Shown: positions 1 to 4,659 of the stretch, piece by piece
Layout of the letters: each line of letters opens with the position of its first letter
Numbering within the stretch: position 1 is the stretch's first letter
DNA from: Thermaerobacter marianensis
GTDB taxonomy: Bacteria; Bacillota; Sulfobacillia; DYIH01
NCBI GenBank assembly: GCA_020723785.1
Contig: DYIH01000125.1
Location: 1 to 5,345 of the forward strand
Length of the DNA stretch: 5,345 nt
Direction: 5' to 3'
Program-made: the position numbers and the translations under genes
Notes under the pieces: generated by a model
Databases searched by the model: none
What the model was told of the DNA's origin: nothing
What the model saw: the letters and a program-made list of their open reading frames with translations, nothing else

Positions 1-148
1 CGGTGACCGGCGCGCCGGACGCCGCGGCGACGGCCACCGGCGCCTGCACGGAAATACCCTTGGGCACGTACCGGCTCAGCCTGTCCATGCATTCCCGCGA
101 TCCAGGTCCGGGAACTTCCGTCACCAGCTTGATGACGCCCAACCGCAT
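1..148 (-). CDS. Class-III PLP-dependent aminotransferase (GabT-like), N-terminal fragment
   Basis: Partial gene that leaves the window at its left edge; only about 49 codons are visible. The residues read MRLGVIKLVTEVPGPGSREC and continue with a YVPKGIS segment and an APVAVAAASGAPVT segment. This matches the N-terminus of 4-aminobutyrate/acetylornithine-type aminotransferases, which carry a VPGPKSRxLLxRRxxYVPRGIS-like stretch followed by a region leading into a VTDVDGN motif just beyond what is visible. Family members move an amino group from an omega-amino acid such as 4-aminobutyrate to 2-oxoglutarate in the cytoplasm, using pyridoxal phosphate. The Lys and other catalytic residues lie outside the window, so substrate cannot be judged. 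Start choice: an ATG at 146-148 is used here, but its GGAGG (151-155) is only 2 bases upstream. A TTG two codons on (140-142) has the better 8-base spacing. The family call rests on a short N-terminal match only. Confidence 0.7.
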   Translation of the reverse strand, partial: MRLGVIKLVTEVPGPGSRECMDRLSRYVPKGISVQAPVAVAAASGAPVT

Positions 149-150
149 CC

Positions 151-155
151 CCTCC
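151..155 (-). promoter_or_regulatory. Shine-Dalgarno GGAGG of the aminotransferase
   Basis: A perfect GGAGG on the minus strand. It lies 2 bases from the ATG at 148 and 8 bases from the in-frame TTG at 142. The spacing therefore favours TTG as the real start, shortening the protein by two residues. Confidence 0.6.
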
Positions 156-174
156 GCCTGCTCACATGTTGAAC

Positions 175-195
175 GGGCGCCCCGACGGGACGCCC
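175..195 (-). other. GC-rich 9-bp hairpin in the leader of the aminotransferase
   Basis: The two arms GGGCGTCCC and GGGGCGCCC (minus strand) pair over nine positions with one G-U wobble around a GTC loop. It lies between the stop of the 261-836 gene and the aminotransferase start, 26 bases upstream of the ATG. No T-run follows on the minus strand, so it is not a standard intrinsic terminator. It could be a leader structure, a processing or pausing site, or chance in GC-rich DNA. Confidence 0.4.
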
Positions 196-260
196 TGTCC
201 GCTCACTTATTATTTCGTGTATCCGGATTATGTCTGCAACAGGGTGGCGGGGGACCGCCG

Positions 261-836
261 TCAGGCGCCGCGCTCCACCCGCGGGTCGCGGGGCTCGCGA
301 TGGTGGGCGCCGGCGCCGTAGAGCAGGGACTGGCAGAGGTCGTAAAGAGCCACGGCCGAAGTGTCGGCGGCGGGGTGGTACGTGCTGGAGAACTCGGGGC
401 TGCCGCCGGTGGCCAGGCGCACCTGCACCCCGGCCGGCCCGCTGGTGACGATCACCCGCCAACCCTGGGGCAGCAGGTCGCGGAAACGCTCCGTCAGGTA
501 GGCGACCGCCGGCGAACGGTCACCCCGCGGCGCCGTCAGCGGCAGGCCCTCCGCCGCCAGTATCCTGTCCATCTGGGCCAGGGCGGCGCGGTCGATGACG
601 CGGGGATTGGGCACACTCACCCGCCAGCGCCGGTCCCCCGTGAGGAAGTCCCAGATGTGCAGGGCCAGGGGATCGCTGGCCTGGCGATTGACGATGCCGG
701 TATAGGTCGGACCGCCGGTCCTCAGTCCCTTGCGGTCGCGCAACAGGTTGCCGGCAATCGCCAGGGAGAACAGGGCGATGACCAGCGGCAACAGGTATTC
801 CGACAGGAACCGGCCCGCGGCGTCCAGGATTTCCAC
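261..836 (-). CDS. Unrecognised single-pass membrane protein, 191 aa
   Basis: I do not recognise this protein. Translation most likely begins at a GTG (834-836), because a GGGAGGG Shine-Dalgarno (843-849) sits 6 bases upstream; longer in-frame versions lack such a site. The protein starts MEILDAAGRFLSEYLLPLVI. It has one hydrophobic segment at about residues 14-32, followed by a basic RDRKGLR stretch, so the N-terminus probably anchors it with the bulk on the positively charged cytoplasmic side. The remaining 150 residues are soluble-looking, with alternating charged and hydrophobic stretches (for example WRVSVPNPRVIDRAALAQMD at 71-90 and WRVIVTSGPAGVQVRLA near 126-142). The tail from about residue 178 is polar and Arg-rich and may be disordered. 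It lies between the kinase-like gene (316 bases upstream) and the aminotransferase (112 bases downstream), all on the same strand. Codon usage and G/C-rich third positions match the neighbours, which supports it being a real gene. Confidence 0.72.
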   Translation of the reverse strand: MEILDAAGRFLSEYLLPLVIALFSLAIAGNLLRDRKGLRTGGPTYTGIVNRQASDPLALHIWDFLTGDRRWRVSVPNPRVIDRAALAQMDRILAAEGLPLTAPRGDRSPAVAYLTERFRDLLPQGWRVIVTSGPAGVQVRLATGGSPEFSSTYHPAADTSAVALYDLCQSLLYGAGAHHREPRDPRVERGA

Positions 837-1152
837 GCAGTTCCCTCCCGTTAATAAATTTCCCCGCTGTGCCGTGGAAACCGGCAGATTTAAACCTCGT
901 CTCACGAGGTGGGTGCCCTCCCGCCCGTCTTACCCGTCCCCCGATGGGCCTGGGGGCATGAGCGCCACGGGCGGCGTCCGGGCTCCCTCTTTTCTGGTGT
1001 TGGTTACAATCTGCCGGGACAGCACGCACACAGCAGGATATCTTATTGATTTTTCGTTGATATTGATACCGGCGAATAAGCAAATCGTCGCCAGACCCTT
1101 CTTTTTAATGTTACCATCCGAACCGAGCTCGCGCAACCACCGACTTGCGATT
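837..1152. other. Gene-free stretch between the kinase-like gene and the membrane protein
   Basis: No convincing gene is seen in 316 bases. The right part (about 1021-1130) is clearly AT-richer than the surroundings and holds three TTGAT pentamers (1046-1050, 1057-1061, 1063-1067, plus strand). The left part holds a run of G-tracts on the minus strand (916-942) and a 7-bp hairpin (894-910). I found no SigA promoter with good -35/-10 boxes at correct spacing and no riboswitch that I recognise. The length and composition suggest a long leader or a transcription boundary, so the 261-836 gene may not be in the same transcript as the kinase pair. Confidence 0.5.
894..910 (-). other. 7-bp hairpin followed by TTTAAAT (possible weak terminator)
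   Basis: On the minus strand ACCTCGT (904-910) pairs perfectly with ACGAGGT (894-900) around a GAG loop, and TTTAAAT follows. This is terminator-like in shape, but the T-run is only three bases before it is broken. It lies about 60 bases upstream of the GTG start at 836, so it could attenuate or simply structure the leader. Confidence is low. Confidence 0.3.
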
Positions 1153-1899
1153 TCACCGGCCGGCGCCGCTCTGTTCCGCTTCCAGGCGGCTGGCCAACGC
1201 GTCAAGCCAATCGTTGTTGCCCCCGGCAGCCGGCCCGGGTTCCCGCACCCGGTTCACCACCACCCCGAGGATACGGGCTCCGGCGGCCTCCAGCATCCGG
1301 CGGGCCTCCCTGGTATCGTCCTCCGGCGCCCCCTCCCGCACGACCAGGATCACCCCACCCACGGACTGTGCCCAGGCGAGGGCATCACCGCTCTCATGCA
1401 CCGACGGGCCATCCAGGAGAACGGTCCCGTAGTCGTTGACGGCCTCGCGGACAACCGCCCGCAGACGAACCGGGTCGGGGGCCGGGGGTGTTTCCGGCGG
1501 TACTGGGCCGCTGGTGAGTACGTCGAAGCGCGGCATCGCGATCTCCTGAACGTTCTCCTTCAGGCGTTCGGGCGCTTCCAGGAGAGTCGCCAGACCCCGG
1601 TCGTTATTCACGAATAAGGCCGCGTGCAGAACCGGCCTGTACGGGTTGGCATCGATGACGAGGACCCGCTCCCCCGCCGCGGCCATGGTCAGGGCCAGGT
1701 TGCACACGATGGTGGTCTTGCCGTCACGGACCCCGGGGCTGGTGAAGAAGATGGAGCGGACACCCGCCGGCACGCCCTCCCGCAAGTTGCGGTACAGGTC
1801 CCGGAAGGCGCCGGCCTCCGATGCCCGCCCCGCGGCCGTGGTCACCAGCCGCACCCGGCCGCCGCGCCTCTCTTTCCGCCTCCAGCCTGGCATGAACAC
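1153..1899 (-). CDS. BY-kinase-like tyrosine autokinase / P-loop ATPase (CpsD/CapB family)
   Basis: Cytoplasmic ATPase partner of a Wzz/CpsC-type membrane protein. BY-kinases of this family autophosphorylate on tyrosines and regulate exopolysaccharide polymerisation and export. In 248 residues the sequence shows the family's EAFRDLYRNL-type segment (about 29-39), a Walker A motif SPGVRDGKTT (54-63) followed by CNLA, a Walker A' VLVIDANPYRP (79-89), and a Walker B LLDGP (161-165). A GGVILVVREG strand follows (181-190), then GARILGVVVNRV (207-218). The Walker B context DGPS replaces the usual DTPP. The C-terminus ends AEQSGAGR with no tyrosine cluster, so the usual phospho-acceptor tail is missing. 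Start: a GTG at 1897-1899 has a GGGGGTG ribosome site 7 bases upstream (1907-1911). An ATG two codons later (1891-1893) is the alternative. It starts 18 bases after the stop of the membrane partner and is surely co-transcribed with it. A generic ParA/MinD-like ATPase is less likely given the neighbour. Confidence 0.9.
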   Translation of the reverse strand: MFMPGWRRKERRGGRVRLVTTAAGRASEAGAFRDLYRNLREGVPAGVRSIFFTSPGVRDGKTTIVCNLALTMAAAGERVLVIDANPYRPVLHAALFVNNDRGLATLLEAPERLKENVQEIAMPRFDVLTSGPVPPETPPAPDPVRLRAVVREAVNDYGTVLLDGPSVHESGDALAWAQSVGGVILVVREGAPEDDTREARRMLEAAGARILGVVVNRVREPGPAAGGNNDWLDALASRLEAEQSGAGR

Positions 1900-1906
1900 C
1901 CAGCCA

Positions 1907-1911
1907 CCCCC
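1907..1911 (-). promoter_or_regulatory. GGGGG Shine-Dalgarno deciding the GTG start of the kinase-like gene
   Basis: GGGGGTG on the minus strand matches the GGAGGTG anti-SD complement except for one A-to-G change, which still allows a G-U pair. It is 7 bases from the GTG at 1899 but 13 bases from the ATG at 1893, which is why GTG is preferred. Confidence 0.55.
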
Positions 1912-1917
1912 AAGGAG

Positions 1918-3180
1918 TCAGCGTTTCCTCGCGGTGTCGAACTCCGGAACATGGGCAAGAACGGGGAGATCAGGCGGGACCTGACCGCTTTCCCCGGCGC
2001 TGCCGGCCTCCAGGCGAAAGAATCCAGCCGGCCTGAACGACCGGGATCGGGCATTCAACAGGTTCAGGAGAAGGAGGACGGCCAGGCCGAACAGGACGCC
2101 GATCACCGCTCCCACCCCCGCACTGCCCACCGCCGGCAGCCAGTCCCGCGCCGGCGGCAGACCGGCCGGCGCGATGACCTCCAGGTGGGCCTCACCCAGG
2201 TGCAGGGCCAAGCTGGCCTGTACCGCGGCGATCTTCTCCTGCAGGCCGCTGCCGGCCTGGCTCAGACGCTCGACCTGATCCCGCCGGAGGACGTACTCCC
2301 CCTGTTTCCGGACCAGTTCGGCACCCAGCGCCCGCACCTCCGAATCCATGGCCCGGGCCATGGCCAGGTCAGCCGCCATGGTCGCTCGTTTCTCGGCGAT
2401 GGCCGCTTCCTTTGCCGCCAGTTCCGCCGTCAACCGGTCACGGGCGGCGCCGCCATTCGGCAGGGTCCGCAGCCGCGCGCGCAGGGCGTCCCGGGCGGCC
2501 AGGGCGCCCTGCAACTCGGTGCCGAGGAGGGCGGCCTGCTTGCGGTATGCGGCCAGGGTCTCCGTACGGATGCTGAGATCCTGGCGCAGGATTTCGGGCG
2601 AGCGGGGGTCGGCGGCCAGGGACTGGAGCTGCGCCCGCGCCTCCGCCTCCTGGCGGGCCAGTTCGTCGGCCTGGTTCCGCAGGAAGACCAGTGCCCGCCC
2701 GACGTTGTCCGCACGGCTGCGCTCGACGTGATCGGCAAGTTCCCGGGCCACGGCGTCCGCGGCCGCGGCGGCCACCCGCGGGTCGCCGTGCACCGCCCGG
2801 ATACGGATCAGGCGGCTCGATCGCACCGACCGCACCCGAATGATGCGGTCCAGGGTGGCCGCGTCGTACCGTCCGCCGGCGCGCCGGGAAAGCTCGCGCG
2901 CCGCCCGATCGAGCACGGTCCGGCTGCGGGCCTGAATAACCAGCGTCTTAAGGGATGGGGCGGCAAGGGGCGCCTCCGGGGAGCGACCGGCGGCATCGCC
3001 CGGTCTGGCGGCATCAGCACCTTCGCCGGCGGGGGCGCCGGCAACCGCCAGCGTCGTTTCGGCGACAAACATGGGGGGTAGAAAATTGGCGGAAATTGCG
3101 ACGGCGGCGATGGCGGAAGCGGCGACCATCAGTACCAGAACCCAGATCCTGGCGCCCACGGCCGTCCTCAACCAGCCCAT
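1918..3180 (-). CDS. Wzz/CpsC-type polysaccharide chain-length / co-polymerase membrane protein
   Basis: Polysaccharide co-polymerase that sets chain length and activates the neighbouring BY-kinase-like ATPase at the membrane. The protein has 420 residues from the ATG at 3178-3180. It has TM1 at about residues 9-33 (ARIWVLVLMVAASAIAAVAI), followed by the Wzz hallmark PPMFVAETTLAV in place of PPxYxAxTxLxV. A family-typical LIRIRAVHGDPRVAAAAADAVA stretch comes next. A long, charged, Ala/Arg/Glu-rich helical region, probably coiled coil, spans about 150-330. TM2 lies at about 348-375 after a Pro-rich PAGLPPARDWLP. The cytosolic tail contains LPVLAHVP, the usual kinase-contacting end. An upstream in-frame TTG (3255) would add 25 residues before TM1 but would cut into the probable promoter, so it is rejected. 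A GGGGG ribosome site (3187-3191) is 6 bases before the ATG. An Ala/Gly/Asp-rich low-complexity insert lies after TM1 (about residues 46-70). The gene lies directly downstream of the IS. Confidence 0.9.
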   Translation of the reverse strand: MGWLRTAVGARIWVLVLMVAASAIAAVAISANFLPPMFVAETTLAVAGAPAGEGADAARPGDAAGRSPEAPLAAPSLKTLVIQARSRTVLDRAARELSRRAGGRYDAATLDRIIRVRSVRSSRLIRIRAVHGDPRVAAAAADAVARELADHVERSRADNVGRALVFLRNQADELARQEAEARAQLQSLAADPRSPEILRQDLSIRTETLAAYRKQAALLGTELQGALAARDALRARLRTLPNGGAARDRLTAELAAKEAAIAEKRATMAADLAMARAMDSEVRALGAELVRKQGEYVLRRDQVERLSQAGSGLQEKIAAVQASLALHLGEAHLEVIAPAGLPPARDWLPAVGSAGVGAVIGVLFGLAVLLLLNLLNARSRSFRPAGFFRLEAGSAGESGQVPPDLPVLAHVPEFDTARKR

Positions 3181-3186
3181 GACTCG

Positions 3187-3191
3187 CCCCC
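3187..3191 (-). promoter_or_regulatory. GGGGG Shine-Dalgarno of the wzz-like gene
   Basis: GGGGG on the minus strand, 6 bases upstream of the ATG at 3180. It supports the short form of the protein, in which the first hydrophobic helix follows the start almost immediately. Confidence 0.55.
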
Positions 3192-3195
3192 GTCC

Positions 3196-3221
3196 GGGGT
3201 GCCAAAAAAGTGGCAGGCCCC
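3196..3221 (-). other. Hairpin at the 5' end of the wzz-like leader
   Basis: On the minus strand GGGG (3218-3221) and GCCA (3211-3214) pair with TGGC (3201-3204) and CCCC (3196-3199). There is a small asymmetric internal loop (3 versus 1 bases) and a CTTTTT apical loop. The predicted transcription start is close to 3220, so this hairpin would form the very 5' end of the mRNA, just before the ribosome site. It might stabilise the message or modulate translation. It is not a terminator, because the T-run is in the loop. Confidence 0.4.
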
Positions 3222-3226
3222 TTTCA

Positions 3227-3255
3227 ATGATACCTGTCGAGAGACAATCGGACAA
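3227..3255 (-). promoter_or_regulatory. Probable SigA promoter of the wzz-like/kinase operon
   Basis: On the minus strand a -35 box TTGTCC (3250-3255, 4 of 6 to TTGACA) is followed after exactly 17 bases by a -10 box TATCAT (3227-3232, 5 of 6 to TATAAT). Transcription would start near 3220, about 40 bases upstream of the ATG. The -35 box is only 6 bases from the right end of the insertion sequence. The promoter core seems intact, but its upstream sequence has been replaced by IS DNA. Confidence 0.6.
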
Positions 3256-3261
3256 GACCTG
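3246..3261 (-). other. Presumed TnpB guide (16 nt next to the IS right end)
   Basis: In IS200/IS605 elements the reRNA runs through the right end into about 16 bases of flanking DNA, which act as the guide. Here that would be CAGGTCTTGTCCGATT. It includes the whole -35 box of the wzz-like promoter. Position and length follow known TnpB biology; the right-end boundary itself is inferred from the terminal TTCAC. Confidence 0.5.
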
Positions 3262-3390
3262 GTGAACTACCCCGCCCTGACGGACGGGGCTTCCTGGTTC
3301 AAAGACCCGGCTTGCCGCAGGCTGGCATCTCCCACGGTAGAGGCTGGATCTCCCCAGGCGTGAATTCCCGCGGTTCCCGCGGTATTCAGA
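3262..3390 (-). ncRNA. Probable reRNA (omega RNA) scaffold of TnpB
   Basis: TnpB works with a noncoding RNA derived from the 3' end of its own gene plus the right end of the element, followed by the guide. The predicted 3' part is the hairpin at 3270-3289 and the terminal GGGGTAGTTCAC. The upstream limit near 3390 is only a rough guess from typical scaffold lengths of about 100-150 nt. The last 45 or so codons of tnpB lie past the RuvC-III motif and look poorly constrained as protein, which fits a region selected mainly as RNA. Confidence 0.6.
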
Positions 3391-4481
3391 AGTCGCAACC
3401 CACGGGTGAGGATGTTCCGGGCCGCGTTCACGTCCCGGTCGACCTCCAGCCCGCAGGCGGGACAGCGGTGGAGCCGGTCACCGAGCTGTTTCGGCACCGA
3501 CTTACCGCACCCGCTGCAGTCGCTGGTCGTGCCGCGTGGTTCAACGCGCAGTACCGCCTTACCAGCCTCTTCCGCTTTGTAAGACGCAAACCGCGCGAGC
3601 ATCCCCCACCCGGCGTCATGGATGTGCTTGGCCAGATGACCGTTGCGCACCATGTTGGGGATCAGCAGATCCTCGAACACGATCAGGTCATAGGTATCGA
3701 CCAAGAACCGCGAAACCTTGTGCGCATGCCCCCGCCGCTTGTCGGCCACCTTCGCGTGCTGGCGGGCAACCCGCGCATTGGCCTTCTTGCGGTTCCGGCT
3801 CCCAGGCTTTTTCCGGGACGCGCGCCGCTGAAAAAGCGCCAAGCGCTTCTCCATCCCTCGCAACTGGCGCGGATTCTCAATGACTCGCCCATCGGAGAGC
3901 GTGGCCAGGTTGATGATGTTGCGGTCCACGCCCACCGCCGAGCGGATCGGAATCGCCGGCGGCGCACCGCCGATCTCCGCCGCGATGCAGGCGTACCACT
4001 TTCCCGCCTGCCGGCGGACGGTGCAGGTCTTGATCTCCCCCTGGATCGGGCGGTGCAGTTTGATCTTGATGTGCCCGATCTTCGAAAGATACAGCCGTCC
4101 TTCGGCGGTGATCCGGAAGCCGGGCTGCTGCGGGTAGGTGATGCTGTCGTACCGGCCTTCGCCCTTGAAACGAGGGTAGCCGGGCTTTCTTGCGCCGGTC
4201 GAGAGCCTCCGGAAGAAGTTGTCGAAGGCGCGGTCCACGCGGCGCAAAACGTCCTGCAGCACCTGGGAGTGGACCTCGACCAGGATCAGGTGAGCCTCCT
4301 TGTCCCGGACGAGTTGAGCTGCCTGCCGGTTGTAGGTCAGTCCCTGGCCGGTCTTCCTGTGGTGTTCGCGGCGGTCCAGGAGCGCGCAGTTGTAGAGAAT
4401 GCGGCAGAGGTTCAGCGTCCGTTCCAGGGCGCGGACCTGTTTGCCGGTCGGGTGGAGGCGGAATTTATATGTGCGTTTCAT
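3267..4481 (-). CDS. tnpB: TnpB, RNA-guided DNA endonuclease of an IS200/IS605 element
   Basis: RNA-guided nuclease, the ancestor group of Cas12. It cuts DNA next to a TAM using a reRNA guide, which preserves the transposon at its donor site. The protein has 404 residues, close to the family norm of about 400. It opens MKRTYKFRLHPTGKQ, typical of the N-terminal helix-turn-helix region. RuvC-I is AVGVDRNIINLATLSDG with D186; RuvC-II is LIVFEDLLIPNM with E270. A four-cysteine zinc ribbon has C322, C325, C340 and C343, and RuvC-III is CGLEVDRDVNAARNIL with D348/D350. The nuclease triad and zinc ligands are therefore all present, so an active enzyme is likely. The start is an ATG at 4479-4481 with GGGGG 7 bases upstream (4489-4493). 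That ATG overlaps the stop of the tnpA remnant as ATGA, a translational-coupling arrangement. The stop lies inside the IS right end. An in-frame extension to 4601 is rejected as it runs through the tnpA fossil in another frame. Confidence 0.97.
   Translation of the reverse strand: MKRTYKFRLHPTGKQVRALERTLNLCRILYNCALLDRREHHRKTGQGLTYNRQAAQLVRDKEAHLILVEVHSQVLQDVLRRVDRAFDNFFRRLSTGARKPGYPRFKGEGRYDSITYPQQPGFRITAEGRLYLSKIGHIKIKLHRPIQGEIKTCTVRRQAGKWYACIAAEIGGAPPAIPIRSAVGVDRNIINLATLSDGRVIENPRQLRGMEKRLALFQRRASRKKPGSRNRKKANARVARQHAKVADKRRGHAHKVSRFLVDTYDLIVFEDLLIPNMVRNGHLAKHIHDAGWGMLARFASYKAEEAGKAVLRVEPRGTTSDCSGCGKSVPKQLGDRLHRCPACGLEVDRDVNAARNILTRGLRLLNTAGTAGIHAWGDPASTVGDASLRQAGSLNQEAPSVRAG
3270..3289 (-). 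repeat. IS right-end hairpin
   Basis: CCCCG (3270-3274) pairs with CGGGG (3285-3289), extended by CC/GG (3276-3277 with 3282-3283) after a C-A mismatch, around a TGAC loop. This is the TnpA recognition hairpin of the right end and also the 3' hairpin of the reRNA. It overlaps the last coding bases of tnpB. Confidence 0.8.
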
Positions 4482-4585
4482 CTTACTACCCCCTGGATCT
4501 CGCCATACTTCTTCAGCATGTCGATAGTGACTTGACCGGTGCTGCCCAAGAAGTACGACGGACTTCAGAAATGGCCTTCCCATAT
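4478..4585 (-). pseudogene. tnpA: tnpA (Y1 transposase) C-terminal remnant
   Basis: Read in the frame that ends with the TGA at 4478-4480, the minus strand gives IWEGHF, a TGA stop (4565-4567), then SPSYFLGSTGQVTIDMLKKY and GEIQGVVR. This is the end of an IS200-type HUH/Y1 transposase (consensus ...HFWSPSYFVGTxGxV...YIExQ). The TGA occupies the place of the conserved tryptophan codon TGG, a one-base nonsense change. The catalytic tyrosine motif YxxxQ (Y-G-E-I-Q) is still present. The upstream body of the gene with the HUH motif is missing: the left-end hairpin begins only about 20 bases further up. The terminal TGA overlaps the tnpB ATG as ATGA, so the ancestral element was a tnpA-tnpB operon that lost most of tnpA by internal deletion. 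Only about 34 codons remain. Confidence 0.85.
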
Positions 4586-4592
4586 TATACCA
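4584..4592 (-). promoter_or_regulatory. Extended -10 promoter (TGG-TATAAT) of tnpB
   Basis: A perfect TATAAT (4584-4589) is preceded by TG and one base (TGn extended -10) on the minus strand, just inside the IS left end. There is no recognisable -35 at 17 bases, which extended -10 promoters tolerate. A start near 4577 would give tnpB a leader of about 95 bases containing the tnpA fossil. Confidence 0.6.
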
Positions 4593-4602
4593 CAGGACCA
4601 AA

Positions 4603-4654
4603 CCCGCCGCCTTCCATCCCCTTCCTTACGGAAGGGGTCTTCCCGGCGGCAGGG
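4603..4654 (-). repeat. IS left-end imperfect palindrome
   Basis: The inner stem has CCCCTTCC (4618-4625) pairing perfectly with GGAAGGGG (4630-4637) around a TTAC loop. The outer stem has CCCGCCGCC (4603-4611) pairing with GGCGGC plus GGG (4645-4654), with one bulged A. The two are separated by a short internal loop. Location upstream of tnpA/tnpB and sequence similarity to the right-end hairpin identify it as the left end recognised by TnpA. Confidence 0.8.
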
Positions 4655-4659
4655 ATAAA
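4655..4659 (-). other. Presumed insertion target / TnpB TAM (TTTAT)
   Basis: On the minus strand TTTAT directly precedes the CCCTGCC that begins the left-end stem. IS200/IS605 elements insert 3' of a short AT-rich tetra- or pentamer that stays outside the left end and doubles as the TnpB TAM. The assignment is by position only and could be off by a few bases. Confidence 0.5.

Larger units (their letters stand above)
3262..4654 (-). mobile_element. IS200/IS605-family insertion sequence with decayed tnpA and intact tnpB
   Basis: The element is about 1.39 kb. The left end (minus strand) is a hairpin at 4603-4654. The right end is a hairpin at 3270-3289 followed by GTAGTTCAC, which ends at 3262. 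Both ends share a GGAAG-CCCC-TCCGT-AGG-GGGG core. The tnpB stop TAG is embedded in the right end, as is usual. The bases just outside the left end, TTTAT (4655-4659), are a plausible insertion target/TAM pentamer, similar to TTGAT- or TTTAN-type sites of known members. No target duplication is seen, as expected for this single-strand peel-and-paste family. The exact left boundary is inferred. With tnpA broken, the copy could move only if a TnpA is supplied from elsewhere in the genome. Confidence 0.85.

Noticed and set aside
3..854. Long plus-strand open frame (about 283 codons) opposite the left-hand genes
   Set aside because: It runs antisense to two minus-strand genes and across their spacer, has no family features, and its Gly/Arg/Pro-rich translation is typical of an antisense shadow in GC-rich DNA.
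938..956. CCCCC/GGGGG inverted repeat in the gene-free stretch
   Set aside because: It is five pairs with a nine-base loop in very GC-rich sequence, overlaps the G-run motif, and is likely chance.
1131..1150. Short inverted repeat (CGCAA/TTGCG) just after the kinase-like gene as a terminator
   Set aside because: The stem is only five pairs and no T-run follows on the minus strand.
1624..3081. Plus-strand open frame of about 485 codons
   Set aside because: It is antisense to the kinase-like and Wzz-like genes, both of which have clear motifs. Composition (Gln/Arg/Gly/His-rich) is that of a shadow frame.
3181..3255. In-frame extension of the Wzz-like protein to a TTG at 3255
   Set aside because: It would place 25 extra residues before TM1, and the TTG is part of the likely -35 box. 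The ATG at 3180 has its own ribosome site.
3312..4535. Plus-strand open frame of about 407 codons
   Set aside because: It is antisense to tnpB, whose RuvC and zinc motifs are unmistakable. No domain is seen in the antisense translation.
4482..4601. In-frame N-terminal extension of TnpB to 4601
   Set aside because: TnpB proteins start at the MKRTYKFRL-type sequence. The extension passes through the tnpA fossil in a different frame, and the GGGGG site points to the ATG at 4481.
3262..4654. Possibility that the element is a CRISPR-Cas12 locus or a nuclease-dead TnpB regulator
   Set aside because: There are no repeat-spacer arrays and no adaptation genes, and all RuvC catalytic residues are present. 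IS ends and tnpA remains identify an IS200/IS605 element.
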